Source: Ornithinimicrobium sp.
GTDB lineage: Bacteria > Actinomycetota > Actinomycetes > Actinomycetales > Dermatophilaceae
Assembly: GCA_030145965.1 (NCBI GenBank)
Contig: JASKZT010000039.1
Span: forward strand, 1-16,819
DNA: 16,819 bases
Reading direction: 5' to 3'
In this document: positions 1 to 10,386 of the stretch, piece after piece
Numbering within the stretch: the stretch's first letter is position 1
Layout of the letters: each line of letters begins with the position of its first letter
Position numbers and translations under genes: made by a program
The notes under the pieces: model-generated
The model's database searches: none
Told to the model about the DNA's origin: nothing
The model's input: the letters and a program-made list of their open reading frames with translations, nothing else

Positions 1-80
1 CCGCCGTTGTGTGTTCGGACGATGTCCGCCCCCGGGCGCGCGGTGACGATGAGTGCACGGAATCGACGTGGAGGTCGGAC

Positions 81-1724
81 ATGCGCAGGACCCACTCTGT
101 CTTCGCACTCGCGCTGGGCGCAGCCCTGGTGCTCCAGGGGTGCAGCAACGGCGGCGACGGCCAGGCGGGCGAGCCCGAGGGCTCGGGCACGACGGCCGGC
201 GGCGGTCAGTCGGCCGCGCCGCCGCAGCCGGGGGAGGCCGGCGGCACCGTCACCTTCGCGGTGACCGACGACCCCGGCAACCTCGACCCGTCCATGACCG
301 TGCTCGCCGTCGCCCGGGGTATGACGCGCCTCGCCTACGACTCGCTCGTGCGCCTCGACGCCGAGGGCCAGGTCGTGCCGAGCATGGCCAGCGAGTGGGA
401 GGTCACCGACAGCGGCGTGACCTTCACCCTGCGCGAGGACATCACCTGCTCCGACGGCACGCCGTTCACGCCCACGGACGCGGCGGACAACCTGGCCTAC
501 ATCTCCGACCCGGAGAACGCCTCGCCCCTGCTCGGCGTCATCCTGCCGCCCGGCCTGACGGCCGAGGCCGACGACGAGGCCGGCACCCTGACGGTGACCT
601 CGGCCGAGCCCAACGCCTTCCTCCTCACCAGCCTCACCAACGTGCTCATGATCTGCCGCGCCGGTCTGGACGACCACGAGGCCCTCGCGCAGGAGACGAT
701 CGGCACGGGCCCGTGGGTGCTCGAGGACGTCGTCGCCAACGACCGGTACACCTTCTCCCGCAACCCCGACTACGCCTGGGGCCCCGTGCCCGGCACCTAC
801 GAGGGGGAGGGCGTGCCGGACGAGCTCGTCTACCGGGTCGTCCCCAACCTGACGACCACCGCCAACCTCCTGCTCGCCGGCGACGTCAACGTCGCGGCGG
901 TGGGCACCGGCGACGAGGCCCGCGTCCGGGAGGCCGGGCTCGGCAGCTACGGCCAGGCGTCCCCGCTGGGCGAGCTCTTCTTCAACCAGGACCCCGAGCA
1001 CCCGGGCTCCGACCCGGAGGTGCGCCGCGCGCTCGTCGCCGCGTCCGACGTCCAGCTGCTCATGCGGGTCGGGACCGGGGACTCCGGGCAGCTGTCGACC
1101 GGGCTGGTCACCCTGGAGCCCAAGGCCTGCCCGGGCGACACGGTGACCGGCAACCTGCCGGCCTACGACGTCGCGGGGGCCAACCAGATCCTCGACGACG
1201 CCGGCTGGGCCCGCGGCTCGGACGGCATCCGGGAGAAGGACGGCCAGCGCCTCGCCCTCACCTTCATCTTCGCCCAGCGCGGAGGCGACGAGATCTCCGC
1301 CGCCGCCGAGCTGCTCGCCCAGCAGTGGGCGGAGGTGGGCGCGGAGGTCCAGCCACAGGTCATCGTCGCCACGCAGCTGAACGAGGTGCTCTTCTCCTCG
1401 GGCAACTGGGACGCGGGCTGGATCCCGGTCACGCTGAGCCTGCCCACCCAGCTGCCGGGCTTCGTGTCCGGGCCGACCCCGCCCGACGGCACCAACTTCG
1501 CCTCGATCGCCAACGACGACTACGACGAGGCCTCGGCCGAGGCATCGGGGACGGGTGACATCGAGGCGGCGTGCGCGCTGTGGAACGAGGCCGAGACCGC
1601 CCTGATCCAGGCCGGAGACGTGACCCCGATGTTCGACATCGTCGCCAACACCTATCTCAACAAGGTGACGCTCGACGCTCCCGGCGGCGACATCGACGGC
1701 GCCTCGATCCGCACCACCAGCTGA
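81..1724 (+). CDS. ABC transporter substrate-binding lipoprotein, family 5 (Dpp/Opp type)
   Basis: Extracellular lipid-anchored receptor that would capture a peptide-like solute and deliver it to the permeases encoded just downstream. The 547-residue product begins with a lipoprotein signal: two Arg, a hydrophobic stretch and the lipobox LQGC with the lipidated Cys at residue 21. A flexible Gly/Ser/Pro-rich tether of about 30 residues follows. The mature part has the SBP_bac_5 pattern (a segment of the type MASEWEV..FTLRED near residues 100-120) and a normal family length. ATG at 81 was chosen because GGAGG at 70-74 lies 6 bases upstream and the signal peptide starts there; the frame is open further upstream but would put residues before the signal peptide. 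It is first in the operon, 60 bases before the permease gene. Whether the ligand is a dipeptide, an oligopeptide or another peptide-like compound cannot be read from the sequence; the surrounding enzymes suggest D-amino-acid-containing compounds (inference). Confidence 0.93.
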   Translation: MRRTHSVFALALGAALVLQGCSNGGDGQAGEPEGSGTTAGGGQSAAPPQPGEAGGTVTFAVTDDPGNLDPSMTVLAVARGMTRLAYDSLVRLDAEGQVVPSMASEWEVTDSGVTFTLREDITCSDGTPFTPTDAADNLAYISDPENASPLLGVILPPGLTAEADDEAGTLTVTSAEPNAFLLTSLTNVLMICRAGLDDHEALAQETIGTGPWVLEDVVANDRYTFSRNPDYAWGPVPGTYEGEGVPDELVYRVVPNLTTTANLLLAGDVNVAAVGTGDEARVREAGLGSYGQASPLGELFFNQDPEHPGSDPEVRRALVAASDVQLLMRVGTGDSGQLSTGLVTLEPKACPGDTVTGNLPAYDVAGANQILDDAGWARGSDGIREKDGQRLALTFIFAQRGGDEISAAAELLAQQWAEVGAEVQPQVIVATQLNEVLFSSGNWDAGWIPVTLSLPTQLPGFVSGPTPPDGTNFASIANDDYDEASAEASGTGDIEAACALWNEAETALIQAGDVTPMFDIVANTYLNKVTLDAPGGDIDGASIRTTS

Positions 1725-1726
1725 CC

Positions 1727-1747
1727 CGGTCGGCCCGGGCCCGACCG
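1727..1747 (+). other. Candidate hairpin between binding-protein and permease genes
   Basis: A perfect 7-base-pair stem (CGGTCGG paired with CCGACCG) with a 7-base GC-rich loop begins two bases after the stop codon of the binding-protein gene. There is no T-run after it, so it is not a classic intrinsic terminator. Known transporter operons often carry a stem-loop here that stabilises the upstream message or partly stops transcription, so that the binding protein is made in excess over the permeases. That role is inferred; in such GC-rich DNA a stem of this size could also arise by chance. Confidence 0.4.
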
Positions 1748-1784
1748 ACCCACACCCCACGAGCAGGAGCAGGAGCTGTCCAGC

Positions 1785-2800
1785 ATGGTCGATGTCGCGG
1801 GAGCCGGCGCCGCCACCGCGCCACGCCGCACCCGCGACGTCGGACACCTCCTCGGGCCCTGGACCTCCTTCCTGGTCCGTCGGCTCGGGCGCCTGCTCGT
1901 CTCGGTGTGGGTGCTCGTCACCTTCTCCTTCCTCCTGCTCCACCTCATCCCCGGTGACCCGGTCCGCACCGCCTTGGGCATCACGGCGCCGCCGGACCTG
2001 GTCGAGCGCACCCGCGAGAGCCTGGGGCTCGACGAGCCGCTGCACGTGCAGTACGTCACCTACCTCGGCAACCTGCTCGCCGGTGACCTGGGCGACTCGA
2101 TGTTCAACCGGCTCCCCGTCACCGGCACGATCGCCGAGCGGCTGCCCAACACCCTGTCCCTCGCGGTCCTCGCCTTCGTCGTCATCGTGGTCGTCGCGGT
2201 GCCGCTAGGGCTGGGGATGGCGGTCCTCACCCGCGACGGCCGCAACCGGGGGCTCGAGCTCGGCTTCACCTCCAGCGCGATGGTGGTGGCGGCGGTCCCC
2301 GAGTTCCTCCTCGCCGTGCTGCTCGTCTACGTCTTCGCCGTGCAGTGGGGGGTGCTGCCCATCGCGGGCAAGGATGGCGCCGCCAGCTACGTCCTGCCCG
2401 TCGCCGCGATGACGCTGGGCGCCGCCGCCGGCCTGGCCCGCCTCGTGCGCGTCGAGGTCCTCAGCGTCCTGGGCCAGGACTTCATCCGCACGGCCCGCGC
2501 CAAGCGGTTGCGCAACGCCCGGATCTACCTGCGGCACGCCCTGCCCAACGCGGTGACCGCCAGCCTCACCGTCGCGGGCCTGCTCCTGTCGAGCCTGGTC
2601 GTCGGCTCCGTGCTCGTCGAGACGATCTTCGCCTGGCCCGGGCTCGGCCCCACGCTCGTGAGCTCGATCCTGTCCAAGGACTACCCCCTGGTGCAGGGCA
2701 TCGTCCTCGTGTACGGCGCGATGGTGCTGCTCATCAACCTGGCCGTCGACCTCCTCCTGGCCGTCCTCGACCCGCGCTCCACCATCAAGCAGGCCCACTC

Positions 2801-2804
<4 letters not shown>
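1785..2804 (+). CDS. ABC transporter permease, DppB/OppB-like
   Basis: Inner-membrane permease subunit of the peptide-type importer, expected to pair with the permease half of the next protein. The 339-residue product has a polar N-terminal extension of about 28 residues, a first membrane helix at about 36-56 followed by the HLIPGDP motif typical of DppB proteins, several further hydrophobic segments, and the cytoplasmic EAA loop at about 230-256 (GQDFIRTARAKRL... RHALPNA) that contacts the ATPase. ATG at 1785 is supported by AGGAG at 1771-1775. The stop codon overlaps the GTG start of the next gene (GTGA), which indicates translational coupling. Family assignment is firm; the substrate is not shown by the sequence. 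Confidence 0.94.
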
Positions 2805-4815
<2,011 letters not shown>

Positions 4816-4819
<4 letters not shown>

Positions 4820-5802
4820 GCGTCCTGGAGTTCGTCGACGTGACGGTCCGTTACGGCCGCGGCGCCGCGCGACTGACCGCACTGGACGGCGTGAGCCTGA
4901 CCGTGCCGGACGGCAGCATCGTCGGGCTCGTCGGGGAGAGCGGGTCCGGCAAGTCGACGCTGGGCCGCGCCGCGGTCGGGCTCACGCCGGTCACCTCCGG
5001 GCGGGTCCTGCTCGACGGCCGGCCCGTCCCCGTGCGCGGCCGGCACCGGCCGGTGCAGATGATCTTCCAGGACCCCTCGGGGGCGCTCGACCCCCGCATG
5101 TCGGTCGGGGCCAGCATCGCCGAGGCGCTGCCCGGCCGCCGGGGTGCCCGTGCCGAGGTCGCCCGCCTCCTGGAGCAGGTGCACCTGGAGCCCTCGGTCG
5201 CCGAGCGCCTGCCCGGCACCCTCTCCGGCGGGCAGCGCCAGCGCGTCGCCGTGGCCCGGGCGCTCGCGGCCCGCCCCGAGGTGGTCGTCGCCGACGAGAT
5301 CACGAGCGCGCTGGACGTCTCGGTCCAGGGCGCGGTGCTCAACCTCGTCCGGGAGGTCTGCCGCGACCTCGGCATCTCCATGCTCTTCATCTCCCACAAC
5401 CTCTCGGTCGTGCGCTACGTCAGCGACGCGGTCGCGGTGATGTACCTCGGCCAGGTCGTCGAGGCGGCCCCGACCGAGCAGCTCGTGACCGACCCGCAGC
5501 ACCCCTACACCCAGCGGTTGCTGCGCTCGACCCTGTCCATCGGCGGAGGGCTGCCCGACGGGTCGGCCGAGCCCGAGCCGGTGCGCTTCGCCGAGCCCGC
5601 CGACCCCCACCACATCCCTGCCGGCTGCCGCTTCCACCCGCGCTGCCCGGTGGGCCCTCTCGTCCTGGACCGCCCCGTCTGCCTCACCGACGACCCCGTC
5701 GAGGGCGCGCGGCAGCGGGAGCACCGGGCCGCCTGCCACTTCCCCGCACGCTCCACCCCGGTGGGCCTCCCGGTCCTCCCCGTCGCAAAGGAACAGACAT
5801 GA
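4816..5802 (+). CDS. ABC transporter ATP-binding protein, DppF/OppF-like
   Basis: Second ATPase of the importer, expected to form a heterodimer with the ATPase half of the preceding fusion protein. The 328-residue product has Walker A GESGSGKST at 40-48, Q-loop Gln85, signature LSGGQRQR at 136-143, Walker B Asp160 with Glu161, and switch His194. The C-terminal oligopeptide-transporter domain has HPYTQRLL and Cys residues in the pattern seen in DppF/OppF proteins. The D-loop region reads DEITSALD, with Ile where Pro is more common; the catalytic residues are intact. GTG at 4816 has a strong GAGGAGG at 4802-4808 and overlaps the previous stop as GTGA. Its own stop overlaps the next start as ATGA. 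Confidence 0.94.
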
Positions 5803-7175
5803 GCACGACCCTGCAGGAGATCCTCGACGAGCAGCTCGCCCTCCACCCGGTGCCCGGGGTCGCCGTCGCCGTGCTGCACGAGGGCGAGGTGACCTACGCC
5901 AGCGCCGGCGTGACCAACGTCGCCGACCCCATCGACGTCGACGAGCGCACGCTCTTCCAGTTCGGCTCCACCGGCAAGACCTTCACGGCCACGCTCATGC
6001 TCATCCTCGCCGACCAGGGCAAGGTCGACCTCGAGGCGCCGGTGCGGCACTACCTGCCCGACTTCCGCGTCGCCGACGAGCAGGCCTCCGCCGACGTGCG
6101 GGTCAAGCACCTGCTCAACCACACGGCCGGCTGGTCCGGCGACTTCCTGGGCACCCAGGAGCGCGGCGACCGCGCGCTGGAGGTCTTCGTCGAGCACATG
6201 GCCACGCTCAAGCAGGACTTCCCGGTCGGCACGGGCATGAGCTACAACAACGCCGCGCTGTCGGTGGCCGGGCGCATCGTCGAGGTGGTCACCGGCCAGA
6301 CCTTCGACCAGGCGATGACCGAGCTGCTGCTCACGCCGCTGGGGATGGAGAACACCTTCTTCTTCGCCGAGGACGTCATCACCCGCCGGCACGTCGTCGG
6401 GCACATCCAGGACCCTGAGACCAAGGAGTTCTCCGTCGCCCGCCCGTGGGCGCTGCCGCGGGGCGGTGGCCCGGCCGGCGGCATGACCGCGCCCGTCGTC
6501 GACCAGGTCGCGTGGATGCGCTTCCACCTCGGCGACGGCACCGCCGCCGACGGCACCCGGCTGCTGCCGGAGGAGGCGCTGCACCGGATGCAGGCCCCCA
6601 CCGTCGAGACCCCCGGCAGCACGCTCGGCGACGCCATCGGCATCGCCTGGATCCTCAAGGACGTCGACGGTGCCATGGTCGTCGGGCACGGCGGCACGAC
6701 GATCGGGCAGGAGTCGGCCTTCGAGCTCGTCCCCGACAAGGGCCTGGGCGTCGCGGTCCTCACCAACGCCTCCGGCGGCGGCGACCTGCACCGCGCGGTC
6801 GTCAAGGCCGTGCTGGCCGAGTACGCCGGCCTCGACTGGCCAGAGCCCGTCCCGGCCGACCGGCCCACGGCGGCGCTGGAGGAGTATGCCGGTGTCTACC
6901 GCAACATCTCGATCGTCTCCGACGTGACGACGACCCCCGAGGGCCTGCAGATCAAGAGCGTGCCGACCCAGGACTTCCTCGACATGGTCGGGGCGCCGCC
7001 GGAGGCCTTCGACTCCCCGCCCGTCCAGGTCAAGATGGTGGGGGAGTCCGGCGACATGTTCGTCGTCGTCGAGGACGGGGAGGCGGGGTACCGCGGCTAC
7101 TTCCGCCGCGGCGGCGACGGCCGGGTCGACGCGATGCACTTCGGTGGCCGCCTGACCTCCCGGGACGCGGGCTGA
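5799..7175 (+). CDS. Cytoplasmic serine hydrolase, class C beta-lactamase / D-aminopeptidase fold (S12-like)
   Basis: Predicted hydrolase using an acyl-enzyme mechanism on an amide or ester. The 458-residue product has all three motifs of the beta-lactamase-like fold: Ser57-Thr-Gly-Lys60 (SxxK nucleophile and base), Tyr149-Asn-Asn151 (YxN) and His297-Gly-Gly (HxG). After the catalytic domain, from about residue 360 (EEYAGVYRN), there is a roughly 95-residue C-terminal domain like the beta-barrel found in many stand-alone members. There is no signal peptide, so it should act in the cytoplasm, which argues against antibiotic resistance. The start is fixed by AAGGA at 5788-5792 and by the ATGA overlap with the ATPase gene, so it is co-expressed with the importer and probably processes imported substrate. 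Family members include D-aminopeptidases, D-peptidases and esterases; the D-specific role is inferred from context. It is a paralogue of the C-terminal half of the fusion gene at 13719. Confidence 0.9.
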   Translation: MSTTLQEILDEQLALHPVPGVAVAVLHEGEVTYASAGVTNVADPIDVDERTLFQFGSTGKTFTATLMLILADQGKVDLEAPVRHYLPDFRVADEQASADVRVKHLLNHTAGWSGDFLGTQERGDRALEVFVEHMATLKQDFPVGTGMSYNNAALSVAGRIVEVVTGQTFDQAMTELLLTPLGMENTFFFAEDVITRRHVVGHIQDPETKEFSVARPWALPRGGGPAGGMTAPVVDQVAWMRFHLGDGTAADGTRLLPEEALHRMQAPTVETPGSTLGDAIGIAWILKDVDGAMVVGHGGTTIGQESAFELVPDKGLGVAVLTNASGGGDLHRAVVKAVLAEYAGLDWPEPVPADRPTAALEEYAGVYRNISIVSDVTTTPEGLQIKSVPTQDFLDMVGAPPEAFDSPPVQVKMVGESGDMFVVVEDGEAGYRGYFRRGGDGRVDAMHFGGRLTSRDAG

Positions 7176-7214
7176 GGGGCGCTGCGGCGGTCGGCGGGCG
7201 CGGGGCCGTGAGGC

Positions 7215-7223
7215 TGTTAGGGT
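7215..7223 (+). promoter_or_regulatory. Candidate extended -10 promoter element for the pucR-like gene
   Basis: The sequence TGTTAGGGT fits an extended -10 element (TGn followed by TAnnnT) in the 92-base gap between the serine hydrolase and the regulator. It would place a transcription start near 7229 and give a leader of about 39 bases containing GGGAG at 7254-7258 before the GTG start. No convincing -35 hexamer was seen. It suggests that the regulator can be transcribed separately from the transporter operon. Confidence 0.35.
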
Positions 7224-7267
7224 CGGCGACTGTCCCACCCGCGCGCGCCTCCTGGGAGCTGATCGAC

Positions 7268-8893
7268 GTGAGCACCGGGCCCCGGGCCACGCTCGGGCGG
7301 ATCCTGGACGACCTCGGGGCGACGTTCACCGAGCAGGTCGTCGGCGCCGACGTGCGCCGGCGGGTCTCGAGCGTGGTCATGCACGACCCGATGGACGTCG
7401 TGGCCCCGCCGCCGGACGCCATGGTGCTCGGCGTCGGTGTGGCCGGCGAGGCGGGCGTCCTAGAGCTGCTGCGGGTCGGCGGCGCCACCCGGGCGGCAGC
7501 CGTCGTCGTCCGCAGCCCCGCCGAGGTGACCCCCGCCGTGGAGGAGGCCGTGGCCGCCTCGGGGGTCGCCCTCCTGACCCTGCACCGGGGGGCCTCCTGG
7601 ACCCAGCTGGTCACCCTGCTGGGGTCCCTGCTCGCGGGGCGCGACTACGGCCACGTCGAGACCGAGACCCTCGGCGGGCTGCCGGCCGGCGACCTCTTCG
7701 CGGTGGCCAACGCCATCGGGTCGCTGCTGGACGCACCCATCACCATCGAGGACCGCAACTCCCGTGTCCTCGCCTTCTCCGGCCGGCAGGACGAGGCCGA
7801 CCCCTCGCGGATCGAGACGATCCTCGGCCGCCAGGTGCCCGAGCGCTTCGCCTCGCTGCTCGCCGAGAGCGGGGTCTTCTCCGAGCTCTACCGCTCCCAG
7901 GCGCCTGTCTACATCGCCCCGATGCTCACCGACGACGGCTTCACCCGCCCCCGCGTCGCGATGGCCGTCCGGGCCGGGCAGGAGGTGCTGGGCTCCATCT
8001 GGGCCGCCGTCGACGGCCCGCTCCCGCAGGACCGGCTCACGGCCATGGTCGACGCATCCAAGATCGTCGCGCTGCACCTGCTCCAGCTGCGCGTCGGCGC
8101 CGACGTCGAGCGGCGCCTGCGCGCCGACCTGGTCGCGACCGCGCTCGAGGGCGGGCCCGACGGCGCGGACGCCGTCGACCGGCTCGGTCTTCAGGGCCAG
8201 CTCGTCTGCGTCGTGGCGGTGCAGCCCGTCGACGGCGGCCCGGCCGCCGCCGACAGCCTCTACGGCATGGAGCGGCGGATGGCGCAGAGCCGGCTCGCGG
8301 ACACCCTGGCGGTGCACCTCTCCTCCGTCAGCCCCCGCAGCGCGGCCGCCGTCGTGGGAGAGGTCGTCTACGGCCTCGTGCCCACGGACCGGGCCGAGCG
8401 GGCCGTGCGCCTGGCCACCGACTTCGTCTCCCGGGTGAGCGGGCGTCACACGCTCGTCGTCGGCGTCAGCGACCCCGCCGCGGGGGCCGAGGGCCTGCCT
8501 CGGGCGCGGGGCCAGGCCGACCGGGCGGGCCGCGCGCTGCAGCGACGCACGCCCACCGCCTCGGTCGTCGCCCAGATCGGCGACGTCGCCGTCGACACCA
8601 TCCTCATGGACCTGCACGACGTCGCCGAGTCCCGCGACGACGTGCCCCGCGGTGCGGTGGCGGTGCTGCGCGAGCACGACGAGGGCCACGGCTCACAGCT
8701 CGTGGACACCCTGGCCGCCTGGCTCGACGCCTTCGGTGACGTCGCCGCGGCCGCCGAGGCGGTCCACGTGCACCGCAACACCTTCCGCTACCGCCTGCGC
8801 CGGCTCTCGGAGATCTCCGGCCTCGACCTCGACGACCCCAACGCGCGCTTCGCCGCGATGCTCGAGCTGCGGATGCAGGGTCATGGCGGCTGA
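7268..8893 (+). CDS. PucR/CdaR-family transcriptional regulator
   Basis: DNA-binding regulator of the PucR group, members of which control purine, amino acid or sugar-acid catabolism and often act on their own neighbourhood. The 541-residue product fits the three-part layout: an N-terminal PucR-type sensory domain (about 1-125), a middle sensor and CdaR GGDEF-like region (about 135-420), and a C-terminal helix-turn-helix of the HTH_30 type (about 476-535) with the family signature of an AAAEAVHVHRNTFRYRL-like segment around residue 500. GTG at 7268 was chosen for GGGAG at 7254-7258; the frame is open upstream but that part resembles no protein. The gene overlaps the amidohydrolase by 11 bases, so they are co-translated. 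It probably senses a metabolite of the pathway encoded on either side (inference). Confidence 0.9.
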   Translation: MSTGPRATLGRILDDLGATFTEQVVGADVRRRVSSVVMHDPMDVVAPPPDAMVLGVGVAGEAGVLELLRVGGATRAAAVVVRSPAEVTPAVEEAVAASGVALLTLHRGASWTQLVTLLGSLLAGRDYGHVETETLGGLPAGDLFAVANAIGSLLDAPITIEDRNSRVLAFSGRQDEADPSRIETILGRQVPERFASLLAESGVFSELYRSQAPVYIAPMLTDDGFTRPRVAMAVRAGQEVLGSIWAAVDGPLPQDRLTAMVDASKIVALHLLQLRVGADVERRLRADLVATALEGGPDGADAVDRLGLQGQLVCVVAVQPVDGGPAAADSLYGMERRMAQSRLADTLAVHLSSVSPRSAAAVVGEVVYGLVPTDRAERAVRLATDFVSRVSGRHTLVVGVSDPAAGAEGLPRARGQADRAGRALQRRTPTASVVAQIGDVAVDTILMDLHDVAESRDDVPRGAVAVLREHDEGHGSQLVDTLAAWLDAFGDVAAAAEAVHVHRNTFRYRLRRLSEISGLDLDDPNARFAAMLELRMQGHGG

Positions 8894-10376
8894 GCTCGTC
8901 CTCGCCGGCGGGCGGGTGGTCGACCCTCAGACCGGCCTCGACCGGGTCGCGCACGTGCACGTCGCCGGTGGCCGGGTCAGCGCCGTCACCCCGGCGGGAC
9001 CGGACGACCCGTGTCCCGTCGTCGACGGCGCCCGCGTGCTCGACGTGCGCGGCCTGGTCGTCGGGCCGGGCTTCGTCGACCTGCACAGCCACGTGCACTC
9101 GATCGCCGGCATGCGCCTGCAGGCGATGGACGGCGTCACCACCGCCCTGGACCTCGAGGCCGGGCTCATGCCGGTCGCGCGGGCGTACGCCGACGCGGCG
9201 TCCGCCGGCCGCCCGCTGCACCACGGGTTCTCCGCCTCCTGGGGCTCCGCCCGAGCCATGGTGCACGCCGGCATCGAGCCGACGGCCGACATGCAGAGCT
9301 CGCTGGCCGACCTCGGGCGCCCCGAGTGGCAGCGCAGCTCGACCCCGGCCGAGCTGGACCGGTGGCTGGAGCTGCTGCGTCGAGAGGTCGCCGACGGCGC
9401 CCTCGGCATCGGGGTGCTGCTGGGCTACGCGCCGCGCTCGGACCCGGGGGAGTTCCTCCGGGTGGGGCAGCTGGCGGCCGAGGCCGGCGTGCCGACCTAC
9501 ACCCACGTGCGGGAGATCGTCGAGGCCGACCCGACGACCCCGGTCGACGGCACCGAGGAGATCGGCCTCGTCGCCGCGCGGACCGGTGCCCTCATGCACC
9601 ACTGCCACGTCAACAGCACCTCCCGCCGTCACATCGACCGGACCCTCGCGAGCCTGGCCCGCTACCGCCAGGACGGCGCGCGGGTCAGCGTGGAGTGCTA
9701 CCCCTACGGGGCCGGCGCGACCGCGGTGGGTGCCGCCTTCCTCGCCCCCGACCGGCTGGCCCGGTGGGAGGTCGGCCCGAGCAGCATCGTCCTCGTGGAG
9801 ACGGGGGAGCGGATCGCCGACGCCCGGCGCCTGGAGGAGGTGCGGGCCAGCGACCCTGCCGCCGCCTGCGTCGTCGAGTTCCTCGACGAGAGCCGCCCGG
9901 ACCACCTGGCGATGCTGCACCGGGCCCTCGCCTTCCCCGACTCGATCGTGGCCAGCGACGCCATGCCGGTCGTCTGGCCCGGGGGTGCCACCGAGTCGAC
10001 CGCGTGGCCGCTGCCGCCGGGCGGGCAGACCCACCCGCGCACGGCCGGCACCTTCGCCCGCTCGCTGCGGATGATGGTGCGCGAGACCGGGGCCTGGACG
10101 TGGCTGGAGGCCTTCCGGCGTTGCAGCTACCTGCCGGCGCGGGTGCTCGACGACGTCGCCCCCGCGGCCCGGCGCAAGGGGCACCTCGGGGTGGGCGCGG
10201 ACGCCGACCTCGTCGTCCTCGACCCCGCCACGGTCACGGACCGGGCGACCTACCTCGACCCCACCCGTCCCAGCGTCGGCGTGGTGCACCTGCTCGTCGA
10301 CGGGGTGCCGGTCGTGCTCGGCGGCGAGGTGCAGCCGGACCTGCCCGGGCGGGGCCTGCGCGGCGAGCCGCGCTGA
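8883..10376 (+). CDS. Amidohydrolase, N-acyl-D-glutamate deacylase-like (D-aminoacylase group)
   Basis: Metal-dependent hydrolase of the amidohydrolase superfamily, predicted to remove an acyl group from an N-acyl-D-amino acid and release the free D-amino acid. The 497-residue length suits the D-aminoacylase group. Visible metal-site elements are His68-Ser-His70 after the first beta-strand, Glu92 in the GVTTALDLEAG segment, His208 (YTHVRE), His242 (HHCHVNS) and Asp359 (ASDAMP). An urease-like N-terminal beta region and a C-terminal strand region (GADADLVVLDP) complete the fold. Where classical D-aminoacylases carry a metal-bridging Cys in the GVTT segment, this protein has the LEAG form that I recall from D-glutamate deacylases; this is from memory. 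ATG at 8883 lies inside the end of the regulator gene and has only a weak ribosome binding site. A related cyclic-amide hydrolase cannot be excluded. Confidence 0.82.
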   Translation: MAAELVLAGGRVVDPQTGLDRVAHVHVAGGRVSAVTPAGPDDPCPVVDGARVLDVRGLVVGPGFVDLHSHVHSIAGMRLQAMDGVTTALDLEAGLMPVARAYADAASAGRPLHHGFSASWGSARAMVHAGIEPTADMQSSLADLGRPEWQRSSTPAELDRWLELLRREVADGALGIGVLLGYAPRSDPGEFLRVGQLAAEAGVPTYTHVREIVEADPTTPVDGTEEIGLVAARTGALMHHCHVNSTSRRHIDRTLASLARYRQDGARVSVECYPYGAGATAVGAAFLAPDRLARWEVGPSSIVLVETGERIADARRLEEVRASDPAAACVVEFLDESRPDHLAMLHRALAFPDSIVASDAMPVVWPGGATESTAWPLPPGGQTHPRTAGTFARSLRMMVRETGAWTWLEAFRRCSYLPARVLDDVAPAARRKGHLGVGADADLVVLDPATVTDRATYLDPTRPSVGVVHLLVDGVPVVLGGEVQPDLPGRGLRGEPR

Positions 10377-10386
10377 GGCTCAGCGC
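10370..10386. other. Short palindrome spanning two convergent stop codons
   Basis: GCGCTGAG and CTCAGCGC flank a single central base as a perfect 8-base inverted repeat, and it contains the TGA stops of both the amidohydrolase (+) and the racemase (-), which lie only 3 bases apart. A real hairpin would need to open a few central pairs to form a loop. There is no T-run on either strand. It might work as a compact two-way transcription end, but part of the symmetry simply comes from two facing stop codons. Confidence 0.3.

Noticed and set aside
16..28. Inverted repeat CGGAC-GAT-GTCCG upstream of the first gene as an operator
   Set aside because: Arms are only 5 bases, common by chance at this GC content, and the true upstream region lies outside the window.
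5293..5316. DEITSALD in the DppF-like ATPase as a damaged Walker B
   Set aside because: Asp160 and Glu161 are present; only the following Pro is Ile, which does not remove a catalytic residue.
5799..7175. Antibiotic-resistance beta-lactamase
   Set aside because: No signal peptide, coupled to a peptide importer, and the motifs suit the broad S12 peptidase/esterase group rather than periplasmic AmpC enzymes.
5505..7238. 577-codon minus-strand open frame opposite the serine hydrolase
   Set aside because: Low-information sequence opposite a gene with full SxxK, YxN and HxG motifs; shadow frame.
8604..10289. 561-codon minus-strand open frame opposite the amidohydrolase
   Set aside because: No family motif, while the plus strand has ordered metal-site motifs; shadow frame.
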